From JAZKHE01 sp040385525 (GTDB lineage Bacteria > Bacteroidota > Bacteroidia > UBA4408), in the NCBI GenBank assembly GCA_040385525.1, contig JAZKHE010000002.1, positions 124,001 through 188,000 of the forward strand: DNA of 64,000 nt, in the 5' to 3' direction. The notes under the pieces were generated by a model, which was not told the DNA's origin, did no database searches, and saw only the letters and a program-made list of their open reading frames with translations. Shown one piece after another: positions 16,344 to 25,591 of the stretch (position 1 is its first letter; the number at the start of each line of letters is the position of its first letter). A program made the position numbers and the translations under genes.

Positions 16344-17876
16344 TTAAATTTTATTTATACTATTAAAATGTTGCAAACGTTTTGCAATTTCGTCTTTACC
16401 CAACAACTCAACTATTTCAAAAAGTGCTGGTCCGCCGCCAACACCACTAATACTAACACGGAAGAGTTGCATAACTTGCCCAGCTCCTAAGCCCAATTTT
16501 TCAGCTGTTGCTTTAAAAGTAGCTTCGGTTGATGCAGCACTAAAATCAGAAAGGCCTTTAAATTCCTCAACTAAAGCAGCTAAAAAATTAGCGCTTTGTT
16601 CGTTCAGTCTTTTCTTAATTACTTCTTGATCAAACGCTGTTGGAGGAACGAAAAAGTAAGAACCAATACTCCAGAACTCGCTAGTAAATGTGGCTTTTTC
16701 TTTAATTAAACCACACACTTTCTCAACAAATTTTAAATCAGTTGTTACGCTTTTTTCTTTTAACTGTTCGTTAAAAACAAGCGCTAATTCAGCGTCCGGT
16801 TTTTTACGCAAGTATTGTTGATTGAACCATTTTGTTTTTTCAGGATCGAATTTAGCACCAGATTTATTTACACGCTCAAATGAAAAATTCTCTATCAATT
16901 CTTGCATGCTCATTATCTCTTGAGTAGTCCCCGGATTCCAACCTAAGAACGCCAACATATTTATAAATGCTTCAGGAAAAAATCCATGTTCGCGGTAACC
17001 AATATAGCTTTCGCCGGTACGCTCATCGTGCCAATCAATAGGAAACATGGGTAAGCCAGACTTATCTCTTTTCGATAATTTTCCTTGTCCATCGGGACGA
17101 AGAATTAACGGCAAATGCGCTAACTTAGGCATTACCTCTTCTTTACCTAAATAACGGTAAATTAAAATATGTGCTGGTGCAGATGGCAACCATTCTTCGC
17201 CACGAACAGCGTGAGATATTTCCATTTCTATATCATCAACAATATGCGCCAAATGATAGGTAGGCATGCCATCCGATTTCAACAATACTTTATCGTCTAC
17301 TTGAGTAGAGTTTACAACCACCCAACCGCGTATAATATCATGAAAACGAATTTCTTCGTTACGTGGCACTTTTAATCTTACTACGTAAGGAGTTCCCGCA
17401 TCCATTAGCTTTTTCACTTCATCTTCCGATAAAGTAGTAGAATTACGCATGTTTTGACGCGTAAGCGCATTGTATTGCGGAGCCACTATTTTAGCTGCTT
17501 CCAAACGTTTACGCATTTCGTCTAATTCTTCCGAAGTATCGAAAGCATAGTAAGCATGACCCGATTGGATCAGTTGATCAGCATATTTTTTATAAATGCC
17601 TAGTTCTTTTCTTTCGCTTTGGCGGTAGGGAGCAAATTTTCCGCCAACATGAACACCTTCATCAAATTTAATTCCGCACCACTCCAACGATTTTACAATA
17701 TATTCTTCAGCGCCTTTAACATAGCGGGTTTGATCGGTATCTTCAATACGCAAAATAAAATCGCCACCATGTTTTTTAGCGAACAAATAGTTAAACAATG
17801 CTGTACGCACACCACCCATGTGTAAACCACCAGTTGGGCTGGGAGCAAAACGCAAACGAACTCTACGGTTTTCCAT
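16344..17876 (-). CDS. gltX: Glutamate--tRNA ligase
   Basis: A 510-residue class I aminoacyl-tRNA synthetase that charges tRNA-Glu. The HIGH-type motif is PSPTGGLHMGGVRTA near the N-terminus, and the KMSKS-type motif is KLSKRDKSG near residue 255. The catalytic core shows FILRIEDTDQTRYVKG and the C-terminal half is the anticodon-binding helical domain. The start at ATG 17876 (MENRRVRLRFAPS) fits homologs; a TTG five codons upstream is open but gives an atypical N-terminus. A TATCTTTG box lies 28 bases ahead. Whether it also makes Glu-tRNA-Gln cannot be told, but gatC in this window suggests the indirect amidation pathway exists. Confidence 0.95.
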   Translation of the reverse strand: MENRRVRLRFAPSPTGGLHMGGVRTALFNYLFAKKHGGDFILRIEDTDQTRYVKGAEEYIVKSLEWCGIKFDEGVHVGGKFAPYRQSERKELGIYKKYADQLIQSGHAYYAFDTSEELDEMRKRLEAAKIVAPQYNALTRQNMRNSTTLSEDEVKKLMDAGTPYVVRLKVPRNEEIRFHDIIRGWVVVNSTQVDDKVLLKSDGMPTYHLAHIVDDIEMEISHAVRGEEWLPSAPAHILIYRYLGKEEVMPKLAHLPLILRPDGQGKLSKRDKSGLPMFPIDWHDERTGESYIGYREHGFFPEAFINMLAFLGWNPGTTQEIMSMQELIENFSFERVNKSGAKFDPEKTKWFNQQYLRKKPDAELALVFNEQLKEKSVTTDLKFVEKVCGLIKEKATFTSEFWSIGSYFFVPPTAFDQEVIKKRLNEQSANFLAALVEEFKGLSDFSAASTEATFKATAEKLGLGAGQVMQLFRVSISGVGGGPALFEIVELLGKDEIAKRLQHFNSINKI

Positions 17877-17904
17877 TTTTTTGTGTTTCAAAAATTTTAA
17901 GTCG

Positions 17905-17912
17905 CAAAGATA
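17905..17912 (-). promoter_or_regulatory. -7 box (TATCTTTG) for gltX
   Basis: The minus strand reads TATCTTTGCG, a TAnnTTTG match, 28 bases from the gltX ATG and facing away from the RNA methyltransferase gene on the other strand. Confidence 0.45.
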
Positions 17913-17948
17913 AAGTTTGTTTTATGGACTTATACAGATTTCATTTAT

Positions 17949-17956
17949 TATTTTTG
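17949..17956 (+). promoter_or_regulatory. Possible -7 box (TATTTTTG) for the RsmF-like gene
   Basis: A TAnnTTTG match 8 bases ahead of the ATG at 17965. The short distance implies a very short leader. No -33 TTG at the usual spacing. Confidence 0.3.
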
Positions 17957-17964
17957 GGAAATCT

Positions 17965-19353
17965 ATGCAAAATAAGCTGCCAATTCCTTCCTCTTTGATG
18001 GAAAGTCTTACGAAAGTAAAGGGCTTTGATGCTTCGTTGTTTAAATTGGTTCATGAACAGGCGAGTCCAGTTTCGCTTAGGCTTAATCCGAAAAAGAGCA
18101 TTCCAAACTTTAAAAACGAAGAAAAAGTAAAATGGGCCGATGATGCTTTTTATTTAAAGGAACGTCCTCAATTTATTTTCGATCCTTATTTCCACGCGGG
18201 TTGTTACTACGTGCAAGAAGCTTCGTCTATGTTTATTGAATATATCTTTAAACAACATAAACCTCAAAAAGAAGGATTAAACGTTTTAGACCTATGTGCT
18301 GCTCCAGGAGGAAAATCAACACTTTTGGCTTCTTTGCTTAACGAAAATGATTTGTTAATTGCGAATGAAGTAATTAAAAGCAGGGTGCCTATTTTAGGCG
18401 ATAACTTGGCCAAATGGGGAAATACAAACGCTCACATTACGAATAACGATCCAAAAGATTTTTCTAAAATAAATGGTTTTTTTGATGTAGTGGTGGTTGA
18501 TGCGCCTTGTTCTGGCTCTGGTTTGTTTAGAAAAGACAATGATGCTATTTCGCATTGGTCGGAAGAAAATGTGGAAATGTGCAGCAAGCGTCAACAGCGT
18601 ATTTTAAGTGATGTTGTTGATAGCATTGCAAAAGATGGGCTTTTAATTTACTCTACTTGCTCGTACTCTGAAGCTGAAAACGAAGAAATAGCCGACTTTT
18701 TAATCTCTACAGGCGATTTTGAAAGCATTAGAATTAACACTCCCGAAGACTTTAAAATAGTTGAAACACAATCCAACAATAGTGCTTTTGGCTATCGTTT
18801 TTTTCCACATTTAACAAAAGGAGAAGGTTTTTTTGTTAGCGCGTTTAGAAAAGTTACGGGTAGTACTATTGATATTAATTACAAAAAAATAGCTTCAACC
18901 TTTAAATCTATTAATGCAGCACAACAGTTGATATTAGCTAAATTTATTGATGACGATAAAAAATTAATTCCTGTTTTTTATAGAGATGAAGCGCATATTA
19001 TTTTAGAATCGCACAAGCAAAAATTAAACTACTTAGCGCAGCATCTTTACTTTTATAGAGTTGGTATAAAAGCGGGTAGTTTTAAAGGAAACGACTTTAT
19101 TCCTGACCATCATTTAGCCTTAAGTTTTATAAAAAACGAATACGTTGCCCATACTAATTTAAGTTTAGAAGAAGCCATACACTATTTAAAAAGAGAAGAA
19201 GTAAAATTGGATAATTTACCCAAAGGCTGGTGCGTTGTGTGTTTCGATCATTTTGCTTTAGGCTGGGTAAAATCGCTAGGAAATAGAATTAATAATTATT
19301 TTCCAAAAGAACTGCGCGTACTAAAAGAGTATATTGCGCCAAAAGAGAATTAA
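17965..19353 (+). CDS. RNA cytosine-C5 methyltransferase (RsmB/RsmF/Nop2-Sun family)
   Basis: A 462-residue SAM-dependent rRNA methyltransferase. The SAM loop is DLCAAPGGKSTLLASLL (about residues 108-124); the family motif IV with catalytic-cycle Cys is VDAPCSGSGLFRKD; motif VI is YSTCSYSEAENEE, with the second Cys. The C-terminal 150 residues form a separate domain (KGWCVVCFDHFALGWVKSLG) like the PUA-type tail of RsmF. By domain order it resembles RsmF (16S m5C1407) more than RsmB, which has an N-terminal NusB-like domain absent here. I start at ATG 17965; a TTG 16 codons upstream gives a hydrophobic extension unlike the family. Confidence 0.87.
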   Translation: MQNKLPIPSSLMESLTKVKGFDASLFKLVHEQASPVSLRLNPKKSIPNFKNEEKVKWADDAFYLKERPQFIFDPYFHAGCYYVQEASSMFIEYIFKQHKPQKEGLNVLDLCAAPGGKSTLLASLLNENDLLIANEVIKSRVPILGDNLAKWGNTNAHITNNDPKDFSKINGFFDVVVVDAPCSGSGLFRKDNDAISHWSEENVEMCSKRQQRILSDVVDSIAKDGLLIYSTCSYSEAENEEIADFLISTGDFESIRINTPEDFKIVETQSNNSAFGYRFFPHLTKGEGFFVSAFRKVTGSTIDINYKKIASTFKSINAAQQLILAKFIDDDKKLIPVFYRDEAHIILESHKQKLNYLAQHLYFYRVGIKAGSFKGNDFIPDHHLALSFIKNEYVAHTNLSLEEAIHYLKREEVKLDNLPKGWCVVCFDHFALGWVKSLGNRINNYFPKELRVLKEYIAPKEN

Positions 19354-19382
19354 TAACGATATTTGCAAAACAAATTTATTAG

Positions 19383-20261
19383 ATGTTACTACTTAAACCA
19401 CAACATTTTGCCGACTACGAATTGATAGATTGCGGTGATTTTGAAAAATTAGAACGATTTGGAAAAGTAATTACTATTCGCCCCGAGCCGCAAGCTGTTT
19501 GGGACAAATCGCTTTCTGAAAAAGAATGGGAAAAGCAAGCGCATTTAAAATTTATACCGAAATCGAGTTCCAGTGGCGAATGGAAAAAATTAAAACCAGC
19601 TCAAGAACAATGGAAAATAAGTTATGGTTTTGAAAAAGACCATAAGTCATCTATAAGTTTTCGCCTGGGTTTAACGTCGTTTAAGCATGTTGGTGTTTTT
19701 CCTGAGCAATGTTCGAACTGGGAATATATTTTTAATTCCATTAAACGATTAAAAACACCAACGCCAAAATTTTTAAATTTGTTTGCTTACACTGGTGGTG
19801 CCTCGTTGGCTGCAAAAGCAGCAGGAGCAGATGTTACACACGTTGATTCAATAAAACAAGTGGTAACTTGGGCAAAAGAAAATCAAGATCTTTCTAATTT
19901 AGATAACATACGTTGGGTAGTAGAAGACGCCTTGAAATTTGTAAAGCGCGAAGAAAAGAGAGGTAACAAATACAACGGTATTATTTTAGATCCTCCAGCC
20001 TTTGGACATGGCCCTAATGGTGAAAAATGGAAGCTGGAAGATAATATAAACGAGATGATAAAAGGGGTTTTAAACCTGTTAAACGATAGCGAACATTTTT
20101 TAATTTTAAATGCTTACTCATTAGGATTTTCATCATTGATTTTAGATAATTTATTACGAGAAAAAGCAAAAAACAATTTAGAAATTGGCGAATTGTATTT
20201 GCAAGCAACACACGGAAATAAGCTTCCATTAGGCGTTTTTGGGCGATTTAAGAATTTTTAA
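19383..20261 (+). CDS. Class I SAM-dependent RNA methyltransferase (RlmI/RlmK-like)
   Basis: A 292-residue methyltransferase. The C-terminal Rossmann domain shows NLFAYTGGASLAAKAAGADV (SAM loop, about residue 138), the acidic SAM-ribose residue in THVDSIKQ, and the catalytic LDPPAFGHGPNGEKWKL motif, as in the RlmI/RlmK-like C5-cytosine or N2-guanine 23S rRNA methyltransferases. The N-terminal 100 residues (CGDFEKLERFGKVITIRPEP) are shorter than RlmI and lack a clear PUA domain. The target is not determined. It lies 29 bases after the other methyltransferase and is probably in the same transcript. Confidence 0.78.
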   Translation: MLLLKPQHFADYELIDCGDFEKLERFGKVITIRPEPQAVWDKSLSEKEWEKQAHLKFIPKSSSSGEWKKLKPAQEQWKISYGFEKDHKSSISFRLGLTSFKHVGVFPEQCSNWEYIFNSIKRLKTPTPKFLNLFAYTGGASLAAKAAGADVTHVDSIKQVVTWAKENQDLSNLDNIRWVVEDALKFVKREEKRGNKYNGIILDPPAFGHGPNGEKWKLEDNINEMIKGVLNLLNDSEHFLILNAYSLGFSSLILDNLLREKAKNNLEIGELYLQATHGNKLPLGVFGRFKNF

Positions 20262-20265
20262 TTTT

Positions 20266-20292
20266 AGATTCTTCGTTGCACTCAGAATGACA
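20266..20292. repeat. Single arm of the REP-like repeat
   Basis: This 27-base stretch (AGATTCTTCG...CTCAGAATGACA) matches the right arm of the palindrome at 16306-16333 with three differences. It lies just after the methyltransferase stop codon. The left arm is absent, so it cannot form the full hairpin. Confidence 0.7.
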
Positions 20293-20303
20293 AAATTGTT
20301 AAA

Positions 20304-20975
20304 ATGAAAAACTATTTTTTTACTTTATTACTATTATTTTCAATAACTATGAATGCACAAAATAAACCGCAATTAATTTATGTTGGCGATGCGATGTGCT
20401 CTTGGTGTTATGGTTTTGCTCCAGAAATTACTAAAGTAAAAGCTCATTTTGAAAACACATTAGATTTTAAATTAATTAATGGCGGTTTGCGCCCATACAA
20501 TACAGATTCTATTGTAAGTTTGGCTTATTTTTTAGAAATGCATTGGAAAGAAGTTAGCCGTAAATCTGGGCAAAAATTTAATTATGAAATATTAAAAAAC
20601 ACTGACTTTATATACGACACAGAGCCTGCATCTAGAGCTGTTGTTGTGTGTAGAAATTTAAAACCCGAAAAAGAATTTGAGTTTTTTAAAGCTACTCAAG
20701 ACTTGTTTTATTTTCAAAATAAAGAAACCAATAAAGCAGAAAGCTACAAAACGTTAGTAGAAGATTTTGGTATTGATTATTCAACTTTTGAAAATCAATT
20801 TAATTCTGCTGAGTTAAAACAACAAACCAAAAAAGATTTTGAAGCAGCTGCGTCTATTGGTGTAAGTGGATTTCCATCGGTAATTCTTTTTCACAATAAT
20901 AAGTATGTTGTAATTTCTAACGGATACAGCAAAGCAGAAACAATAATTTCAACCATTCAAAATCAATTAAAATAA
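20304..20975 (+). CDS. DsbA/FrnE-like thioredoxin-fold protein, exported
   Basis: A 223-residue protein with signal peptide MKNYFFTLLLLFSITMNA. The active site is C32-S-W-C35 (GDAMCSWCYGFAP), followed by the large helical insertion of DsbA-like oxidoreductases, and the conserved cis-Pro appears in GVSGFPSVILF (about residue 193). The CSWCYGF form is typical of the FrnE-like DsbA subgroup. It would form or reshuffle disulfides in the periplasm. The next gene starts inside its stop codon (TAATG). Confidence 0.85.
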   Translation: MKNYFFTLLLLFSITMNAQNKPQLIYVGDAMCSWCYGFAPEITKVKAHFENTLDFKLINGGLRPYNTDSIVSLAYFLEMHWKEVSRKSGQKFNYEILKNTDFIYDTEPASRAVVVCRNLKPEKEFEFFKATQDLFYFQNKETNKAESYKTLVEDFGIDYSTFENQFNSAELKQQTKKDFEAAASIGVSGFPSVILFHNNKYVVISNGYSKAETIISTIQNQLK

Positions 20976-21466
20976 TGATTGCCATTCGCCAAGCCAAACC
21001 AGAAGATTTAGGACAAATAACAGCTATTTACAACGAAGCAGTTACAAACACTACAGCAACTTTTGATACAGAAGAAAAAACAATAGAAGAGCGAAAAGTG
21101 TGGTTCGAAAATCGTGATGAAAACTTCCCGATTTTAGTGGCAGAAAAAAACAATGTAATTGCTGGTTACATTGCGCTTAACAAATGGAGCGAGCGAAAAG
21201 CTTACGATATTACTGCAGAAATTTCTGTTTATGTAAACTCAAAATTTAGAGGGCAAGGTATTGGTAAATTACTGGTGCAAACTATGGTGGCTCGTGCTCA
21301 AGAAAGTAACTTGGTTTCTTTAATTGCGCGTATAACCGAAGGTAACGAACAAAGCATTTACCTACACAAACTGGTTGGTTTTGAAGTAATGGGCGTGATG
21401 AAAAAAGCAGGTAAAAAATTCGAGAAATTACTTGATGTAACCTTTATGCAAAAAATGTTGAGTTAA
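20975..21466 (+). CDS. GNAT N-acetyltransferase, phosphinothricin-acetyltransferase-like
   Basis: A 163-residue acetyl-CoA-dependent acyltransferase. The opening MIAIRQAKPEDLGQITAIYN and the V-P-loop SKFRGQGIGKLLVQTMV (about residues 89-105, acetyl-CoA binding) mark a GNAT fold. TATFDTEEKTIEERKVWFEN and GFEVMGVMKKAGKKF are characteristic of the PAT/YncA branch, which acetylates small amines such as phosphinothricin or methionine analogues. The natural substrate is not known. It overlaps the DsbA-like gene by one base but shares no clear role with it. Confidence 0.85.
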   Translation: MIAIRQAKPEDLGQITAIYNEAVTNTTATFDTEEKTIEERKVWFENRDENFPILVAEKNNVIAGYIALNKWSERKAYDITAEISVYVNSKFRGQGIGKLLVQTMVARAQESNLVSLIARITEGNEQSIYLHKLVGFEVMGVMKKAGKKFEKLLDVTFMQKMLS

Positions 21467-21469
21467 GAA

Positions 21470-21763
21470 TTATTTTTTCTCAACTACTTTTGGCGCTTTA
21501 AAATAATCACTGTCTTTTTTAGGTGCGTTTAGCAAAGCATCTTTGTGCGAAACAGTATCTTTCACCACATCTTCTCTACTAACGTTCTGCTCGTGTGTCA
21601 TATAAATAAGTGGTTCTACATTATCCGTATTTACTTCGTTTAGTTTGTCAACAAACGAAAGCATTCTGTTCATGTCATTCACCATTTCGTCTTTCGCTTC
21701 GTTTTCAAATTCTAAACGAGCAAGGTGCGCAATTTTATCTACTGTGTTTTTATCGATAGCCAT
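21470..21763 (-). CDS. gatC: Asp-tRNA(Asn)/Glu-tRNA(Gln) amidotransferase subunit C
   Basis: A 97-residue GatC, the small subunit that joins GatA and GatB. The sequence shows the family pattern: IDKNTVDKIAHLARLEFENE at the N-terminus, NRMLSFVDKLNEVNTDNVEP in the middle, and REDVV...LLNAPKKDSDYFKAPKVVEK at the end. GatA and GatB are not in the window. It lies 12 bases after plsC on the same strand, but a perfect -7 box in that gap puts a possible start of transcription directly at its ATG. Confidence 0.93.
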   Translation of the reverse strand: MAIDKNTVDKIAHLARLEFENEAKDEMVNDMNRMLSFVDKLNEVNTDNVEPLIYMTHEQNVSREDVVKDTVSHKDALLNAPKKDSDYFKAPKVVEKK

Positions 21764-21767
21764 AGTG

Positions 21768-21775
21768 CAAAAATA
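21768..21775 (-). promoter_or_regulatory. -7 box (TATTTTTG) 4 bases from the gatC start
   Basis: A TAnnTTTG match on the minus strand between plsC and gatC. Only CACT separates it from the gatC ATG, so a transcript from here would be leaderless. Confidence 0.35.
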
Positions 21776-22540
21776 TTATTTTTTATTCGACTTTACATCA
21801 TCGTAAGCCAAAAGACTTTGATTAATAACATGCTCTACTTTTGTTTTTAATAAAAGCATATCATCGGCATCAAAGCTTTTTGTTTCAATGGGTTTGTGTA
21901 CTATTACCATTGCTTTTCCTGGTCTTCCAGACGATGGAAAAAACGGATCAACAGTAAGTAATTTATGATTATTTAAAAAAGTAATGGGCAAAATTGCAAT
22001 TTTATTATCGATGGCTAATTTAAAAGCTCCGTTTTTAAAAGGACGCATTTTAGGAACCGTTGTGCCAATTGTTCCTTCAGGAAAAATAACAACAGAGTTT
22101 CCCATTTTTAATTCCTTATCTGCTTGCAACGAAGCTAAATGAGAGGCTTTTGCACTACTTCTATCAACAGCAATATTCATGTCTTTAAAAAACAAACCAA
22201 ATAAAGGAACGCTTCGTAATTCTTTTTTTGCCATAAAAACAAAGTAAAACGGAATAACTCTATACAACAAAACAATATCTAAATACGAAAAATGATTAGA
22301 GCAAATTACATAGGTTTTGTTAGCTTCTACAGGGTGTCTGTACTTTACAGAATAAACAATTCCCGATAAAAACAATAAAGTTGCAGCCCAAATTCTTTGA
22401 ATTTTAAAAACAGTAGGATACCATTTACGTTTTTGCAGCAGAATAAAAAATGTAGGGAAAAAGAAAAGTAATGTTACCACAAATAGTAACAAAAAATACA
22501 CTTTCCAAACAAAACTAAATACGTAGCCTATAAATTTCAC
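21776..22540 (-). CDS. plsC: 1-acyl-sn-glycerol-3-phosphate acyltransferase
   Basis: A 254-residue membrane-bound acyltransferase that makes phosphatidic acid. Motif I is NHFSYLDIV (NHx4D, about residues 84-90), motif III is FPEGTIGT (about residue 154), and IPFYFVFMAKKELRSVPLFG is motif II. The N-terminal 50 residues hold one or two hydrophobic helices (VYFLLLFVVTLLFFFPTFFI). The start codon is GTG at 22540; the upstream TACTTTTA resembles a -7 box and is again 4 bases from the start. A downstream ATG inside the core would remove the membrane segments. Confidence 0.9.
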   Translation of the reverse strand: MKFIGYVFSFVWKVYFLLLFVVTLLFFFPTFFILLQKRKWYPTVFKIQRIWAATLLFLSGIVYSVKYRHPVEANKTYVICSNHFSYLDIVLLYRVIPFYFVFMAKKELRSVPLFGLFFKDMNIAVDRSSAKASHLASLQADKELKMGNSVVIFPEGTIGTTVPKMRPFKNGAFKLAIDNKIAILPITFLNNHKLLTVDPFFPSSGRPGKAMVIVHKPIETKSFDADDMLLLKTKVEHVINQSLLAYDDVKSNKK

Positions 22541-22624
22541 TCAGTAAAAGTAAGGCAATTAAGTAGTTTGTGCAAAAAAGAAGTGATTTTCGATTTTATT
22601 TCATCAAAAATTGAGCCAAATCAG

Positions 22625-22632
22625 TATTTTTG
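22625..22632 (+). promoter_or_regulatory. -7 box (TATTTTTG) for asnS
   Basis: A TAnnTTTG match 18 bases ahead of the asnS ATG, the spacing seen at several other promoters in this window. The -33 element is not clear. Confidence 0.45.
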
Positions 22633-22650
22633 TAAAAAAGAACAAAGAGT

Positions 22651-24090
22651 ATGCAAACTAAAAGAAGTAAAATAAAGGATTTGATTCAAAGCAAAGACTT
22701 TAACAGAGAGGTAGTAGTTAAAGGTTGGGTAAGAACTTTTAGAAACAATCAGTTTATTGCCATTAACGATGGTTCATCTTTACAAAATATACAAGCAGTT
22801 GTAGATTTTGAAAATACTGACGAAAAAACATTAAAAAGAATTACAACAGGTGCTGCTATTGCTGTAACAGGGCAGTTAGTAGAATCTTTAGGAAAAGGAC
22901 AATCGGTAGAAATAAAAGTAAATCAAATAGAGATTTTAGGTGATAGTGATGCAGAAAAATTTCCGTTGCAACCTAAAAAACATAGCTTAGAATTTTTAAG
23001 AGAAATTGCACATTTACGTTTTAGAACAAATACGTTTAGTGCTGTTTTTAAAATTCGTCACGCCTTAGCATTTGCTATTCATCAGTTTTTTAACGAGCGT
23101 GGTTTTGTATACATGCACACGCCAATCATTACTGCATCTGATGCAGAAGGTGCTGGCGAAATGTTTCGCGTTAGTACTTTTGAACCCAACAACGCTCCAA
23201 AAAACGAAGACGGAACAGTAAATTACAAAGAAGATTTTTTTGGAAAAGCTACCAATCTTACTGTTTCTGGTCAACTTGAAGCTGAGTTAGCTGCAATGGC
23301 TTTGGGCGAAGTGTATACTTTTGGCCCAACCTTTAGAGCTGAAAACTCAAACACAGCTCGCCATTTAGCTGAGTTTTGGATGATTGAACCCGAAGTTGCT
23401 TTTGCCGATTTAGATGATAACATGAATTTAGCTGAAGATTTATTAAAGTATGTTGTTGAATATGCTTTAAAAAATTGTGCGCCAGAAATTGAGTTTTTAA
23501 AAACACGTTTGTTAGAAGAAGAAAAACAAAAGCCACAAAACGAACGTAGTGATTTAGATTTAGAGGCAAAACTAAAATTCTGTTTAGAAAATAATTTTGA
23601 ACGATTAACGTATACCGAAGCAATTGAGATTTTAAAAAATAGCAATCCAAATAAAAAGAAACAATTTAAATATTTAATTGAAGGCTGGGGAGCCGATTTA
23701 CAATCGGAACACGAGCGTTATTTAGTTGAAAAACATTTTAAGAAACCAGTAATTCTTACCGATTATCCAAAAGAAATAAAATCGTTTTACATGCGCCTAA
23801 ACGATGATGGAAAAACAGTTAGAGCAATGGATATTTTATTTCCGGGAATTGGCGAAATTGTTGGTGGTTCGCAACGTGAAGAACGTTTAGATTTATTAGA
23901 AAAACGCATGAACGAAATGCATATTCCAACCGAAGAATTGTATTGGTATATGGATACACGTCGTTTTGGAACTGCTCCACATGCTGGATTTGGCTTGGGT
24001 TTTGAGCGATTAGTTTTGTTTGTAACTGGTATGACAAATATTAGAGATGTAATTGCTTTTCCACGCACGCCACAAAATGCAGAGTTTTAA
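22651..24090 (+). CDS. asnS: Asparagine--tRNA ligase
   Basis: A 479-residue class IIb aminoacyl-tRNA synthetase. The N-terminal OB-fold anticodon domain is at residues 15-110 (VVVKGWVRTFRNNQFIAIND); class II motif 2 is TFRAENSNTARHLAEFWMIE (about residue 230), the asparagine-type form; motif 3 is HAGFGLGFERLVLFVTG near the C-terminus. EIVGGSQREERLD is also typical of AsnRS. Length is normal. rpoN follows after 19 bases in the same direction. Confidence 0.96.
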   Translation: MQTKRSKIKDLIQSKDFNREVVVKGWVRTFRNNQFIAINDGSSLQNIQAVVDFENTDEKTLKRITTGAAIAVTGQLVESLGKGQSVEIKVNQIEILGDSDAEKFPLQPKKHSLEFLREIAHLRFRTNTFSAVFKIRHALAFAIHQFFNERGFVYMHTPIITASDAEGAGEMFRVSTFEPNNAPKNEDGTVNYKEDFFGKATNLTVSGQLEAELAAMALGEVYTFGPTFRAENSNTARHLAEFWMIEPEVAFADLDDNMNLAEDLLKYVVEYALKNCAPEIEFLKTRLLEEEKQKPQNERSDLDLEAKLKFCLENNFERLTYTEAIEILKNSNPNKKKQFKYLIEGWGADLQSEHERYLVEKHFKKPVILTDYPKEIKSFYMRLNDDGKTVRAMDILFPGIGEIVGGSQREERLDLLEKRMNEMHIPTEELYWYMDTRRFGTAPHAGFGLGFERLVLFVTGMTNIRDVIAFPRTPQNAEF

Positions 24091-24109
24091 TAAGTAGAAA
24101 TTTAAAGAA

Positions 24110-25585
24110 ATGTTAAGACAGAGCTTCTCGCAAAAATTATTACAAAAGTTATCGCCACAACAAATTCAGTTGATGAAATTGTTGCAGATACCCACTATTG
24201 CTCTGGAACAGCGAATAAAAGAAGAGTTAGAAATTAATCCTGCTTTAGAAGAAGGTAGTGATGAATTAGATAGTCAGGCAGATGATGAATTAGATTTTTC
24301 TTACGAAGAAGAAGTGGATTCAAAAGATCATGATGATTTGCATCGCGATGATTTTAATTTAGATCAATACATTGATGATGACGAAATTCCGTCGTATAAA
24401 TTAAATACAAAAAATAGTGGTGAAGATGACGATAGAAGAGAAGTTCCGTTGTCGGGCGGAGTTAGTTTTCACGAAACATTAATTTCACAATTAGGCTTGC
24501 GCGATTTAGATGATAAAGAATATTTAATTGGCGAAAATTTAATTGGAAATATTGATGATGACGGATATTTGCGTAGAGATTTAACTGCAATTATTGATGA
24601 TTTAGCTTTTTCACAAAATATTTTTACGAACGAAAAAGAGATAAAAAAAGTTGTTTCTGTTATACAAGAGTTTGACCCTGCTGGCGTTGGTGCAACCGAT
24701 TTGCAAGAATGTTTGTTGTTGCAATTAAAAAGAAAATCGGGTGCAAAAAATCACGTAATTCCTATTTCTATAGAAATTGTGCGCGATATGATGGAGGAGT
24801 TTACAAAAAAACATTACGATAAAATTGCTAAGAATTTAGAAATTGACGATGTAATTTTAAAAGATGCTATTCAAGAAATTGTAAAGTTAAATCCTAAGCC
24901 AGGCAACTCTTTTAGCGAAGGTCAAAAATCAATTCAGCATGTTGTTCCCGATTTTGTTTTAACGAATACTGATGGAGAGTTAGAGTTAAGTTTAAACTCT
25001 AGAAATGCTCCAGAGTTAAGAATAAGCAAGTCGTATTCTGACATGTTAAACGAATATGGCAAATCTAAAATGTCAGACAAAGACAAAAAAGAAGCTGTAT
25101 CGTTTGTAAAACAAAAAATTGATGCAGCAAGTTGGTTTATTGATGCTTTACAGCAGCGTCAAAATACCTTATTGGTAACTATGCAAGCCATTATAAATTA
25201 CCAATACGAATATTTTTTAGAGGGCGACGAAACTAAAATGAAGCCCATGATTTTGAAAGATATAGCAGAAATTGTTGGTTTAGATATTTCTACAATTTCA
25301 CGTGTTGCAAACAGTAAATATATTCAAACACATTTTGGAACATTTTCGTTAAAATCATTTTTTTCAGAATCACTTTCAACCGATAGTGGTGAAGAAGTTT
25401 CTACTCGCGAAGTAAAAAAAATATTAGAAGAGTGTATTGCTGCCGAAGATAAAAAGAAACCAGTTACTGATGATAAGTTAATGGATATTCTTAAAGAAAA
25501 AGGATACAACATAGCCCGCAGAACAGTTGCTAAATATAGAGAACAGCTAAACATTCCGGTTGCACGCTTACGCAAAGAAATATAA
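24110..25585 (+). CDS. rpoN: RNA polymerase sigma-54 factor
   Basis: A 491-residue RpoN. Region I is the Gln/Leu-rich N-terminus (LLQKLSPQQIQLMKLLQIPT, then residues to about 50) that contacts bacterial enhancer-binding proteins; region II is the acidic linker (residues 48-105); core-binding and HTH domains follow; the RpoN box ARRTVAKYRE is near residue 475. All regions needed for promoter melting control are present. No NtrC-type activator is in the window. The next gene starts 6 bases after the stop. Confidence 0.96.
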   Translation: MLRQSFSQKLLQKLSPQQIQLMKLLQIPTIALEQRIKEELEINPALEEGSDELDSQADDELDFSYEEEVDSKDHDDLHRDDFNLDQYIDDDEIPSYKLNTKNSGEDDDRREVPLSGGVSFHETLISQLGLRDLDDKEYLIGENLIGNIDDDGYLRRDLTAIIDDLAFSQNIFTNEKEIKKVVSVIQEFDPAGVGATDLQECLLLQLKRKSGAKNHVIPISIEIVRDMMEEFTKKHYDKIAKNLEIDDVILKDAIQEIVKLNPKPGNSFSEGQKSIQHVVPDFVLTNTDGELELSLNSRNAPELRISKSYSDMLNEYGKSKMSDKDKKEAVSFVKQKIDAASWFIDALQQRQNTLLVTMQAIINYQYEYFLEGDETKMKPMILKDIAEIVGLDISTISRVANSKYIQTHFGTFSLKSFFSESLSTDSGEEVSTREVKKILEECIAAEDKKKPVTDDKLMDILKEKGYNIARRTVAKYREQLNIPVARLRKEI

Positions 25586-25591
25586 TTTCTA

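Noticed and set aside
17917..17964. N-terminal extension of the RsmF-like protein from a TTG
   Set aside because: It is hydrophobic, unlike the family, and overlaps the probable promoter region.
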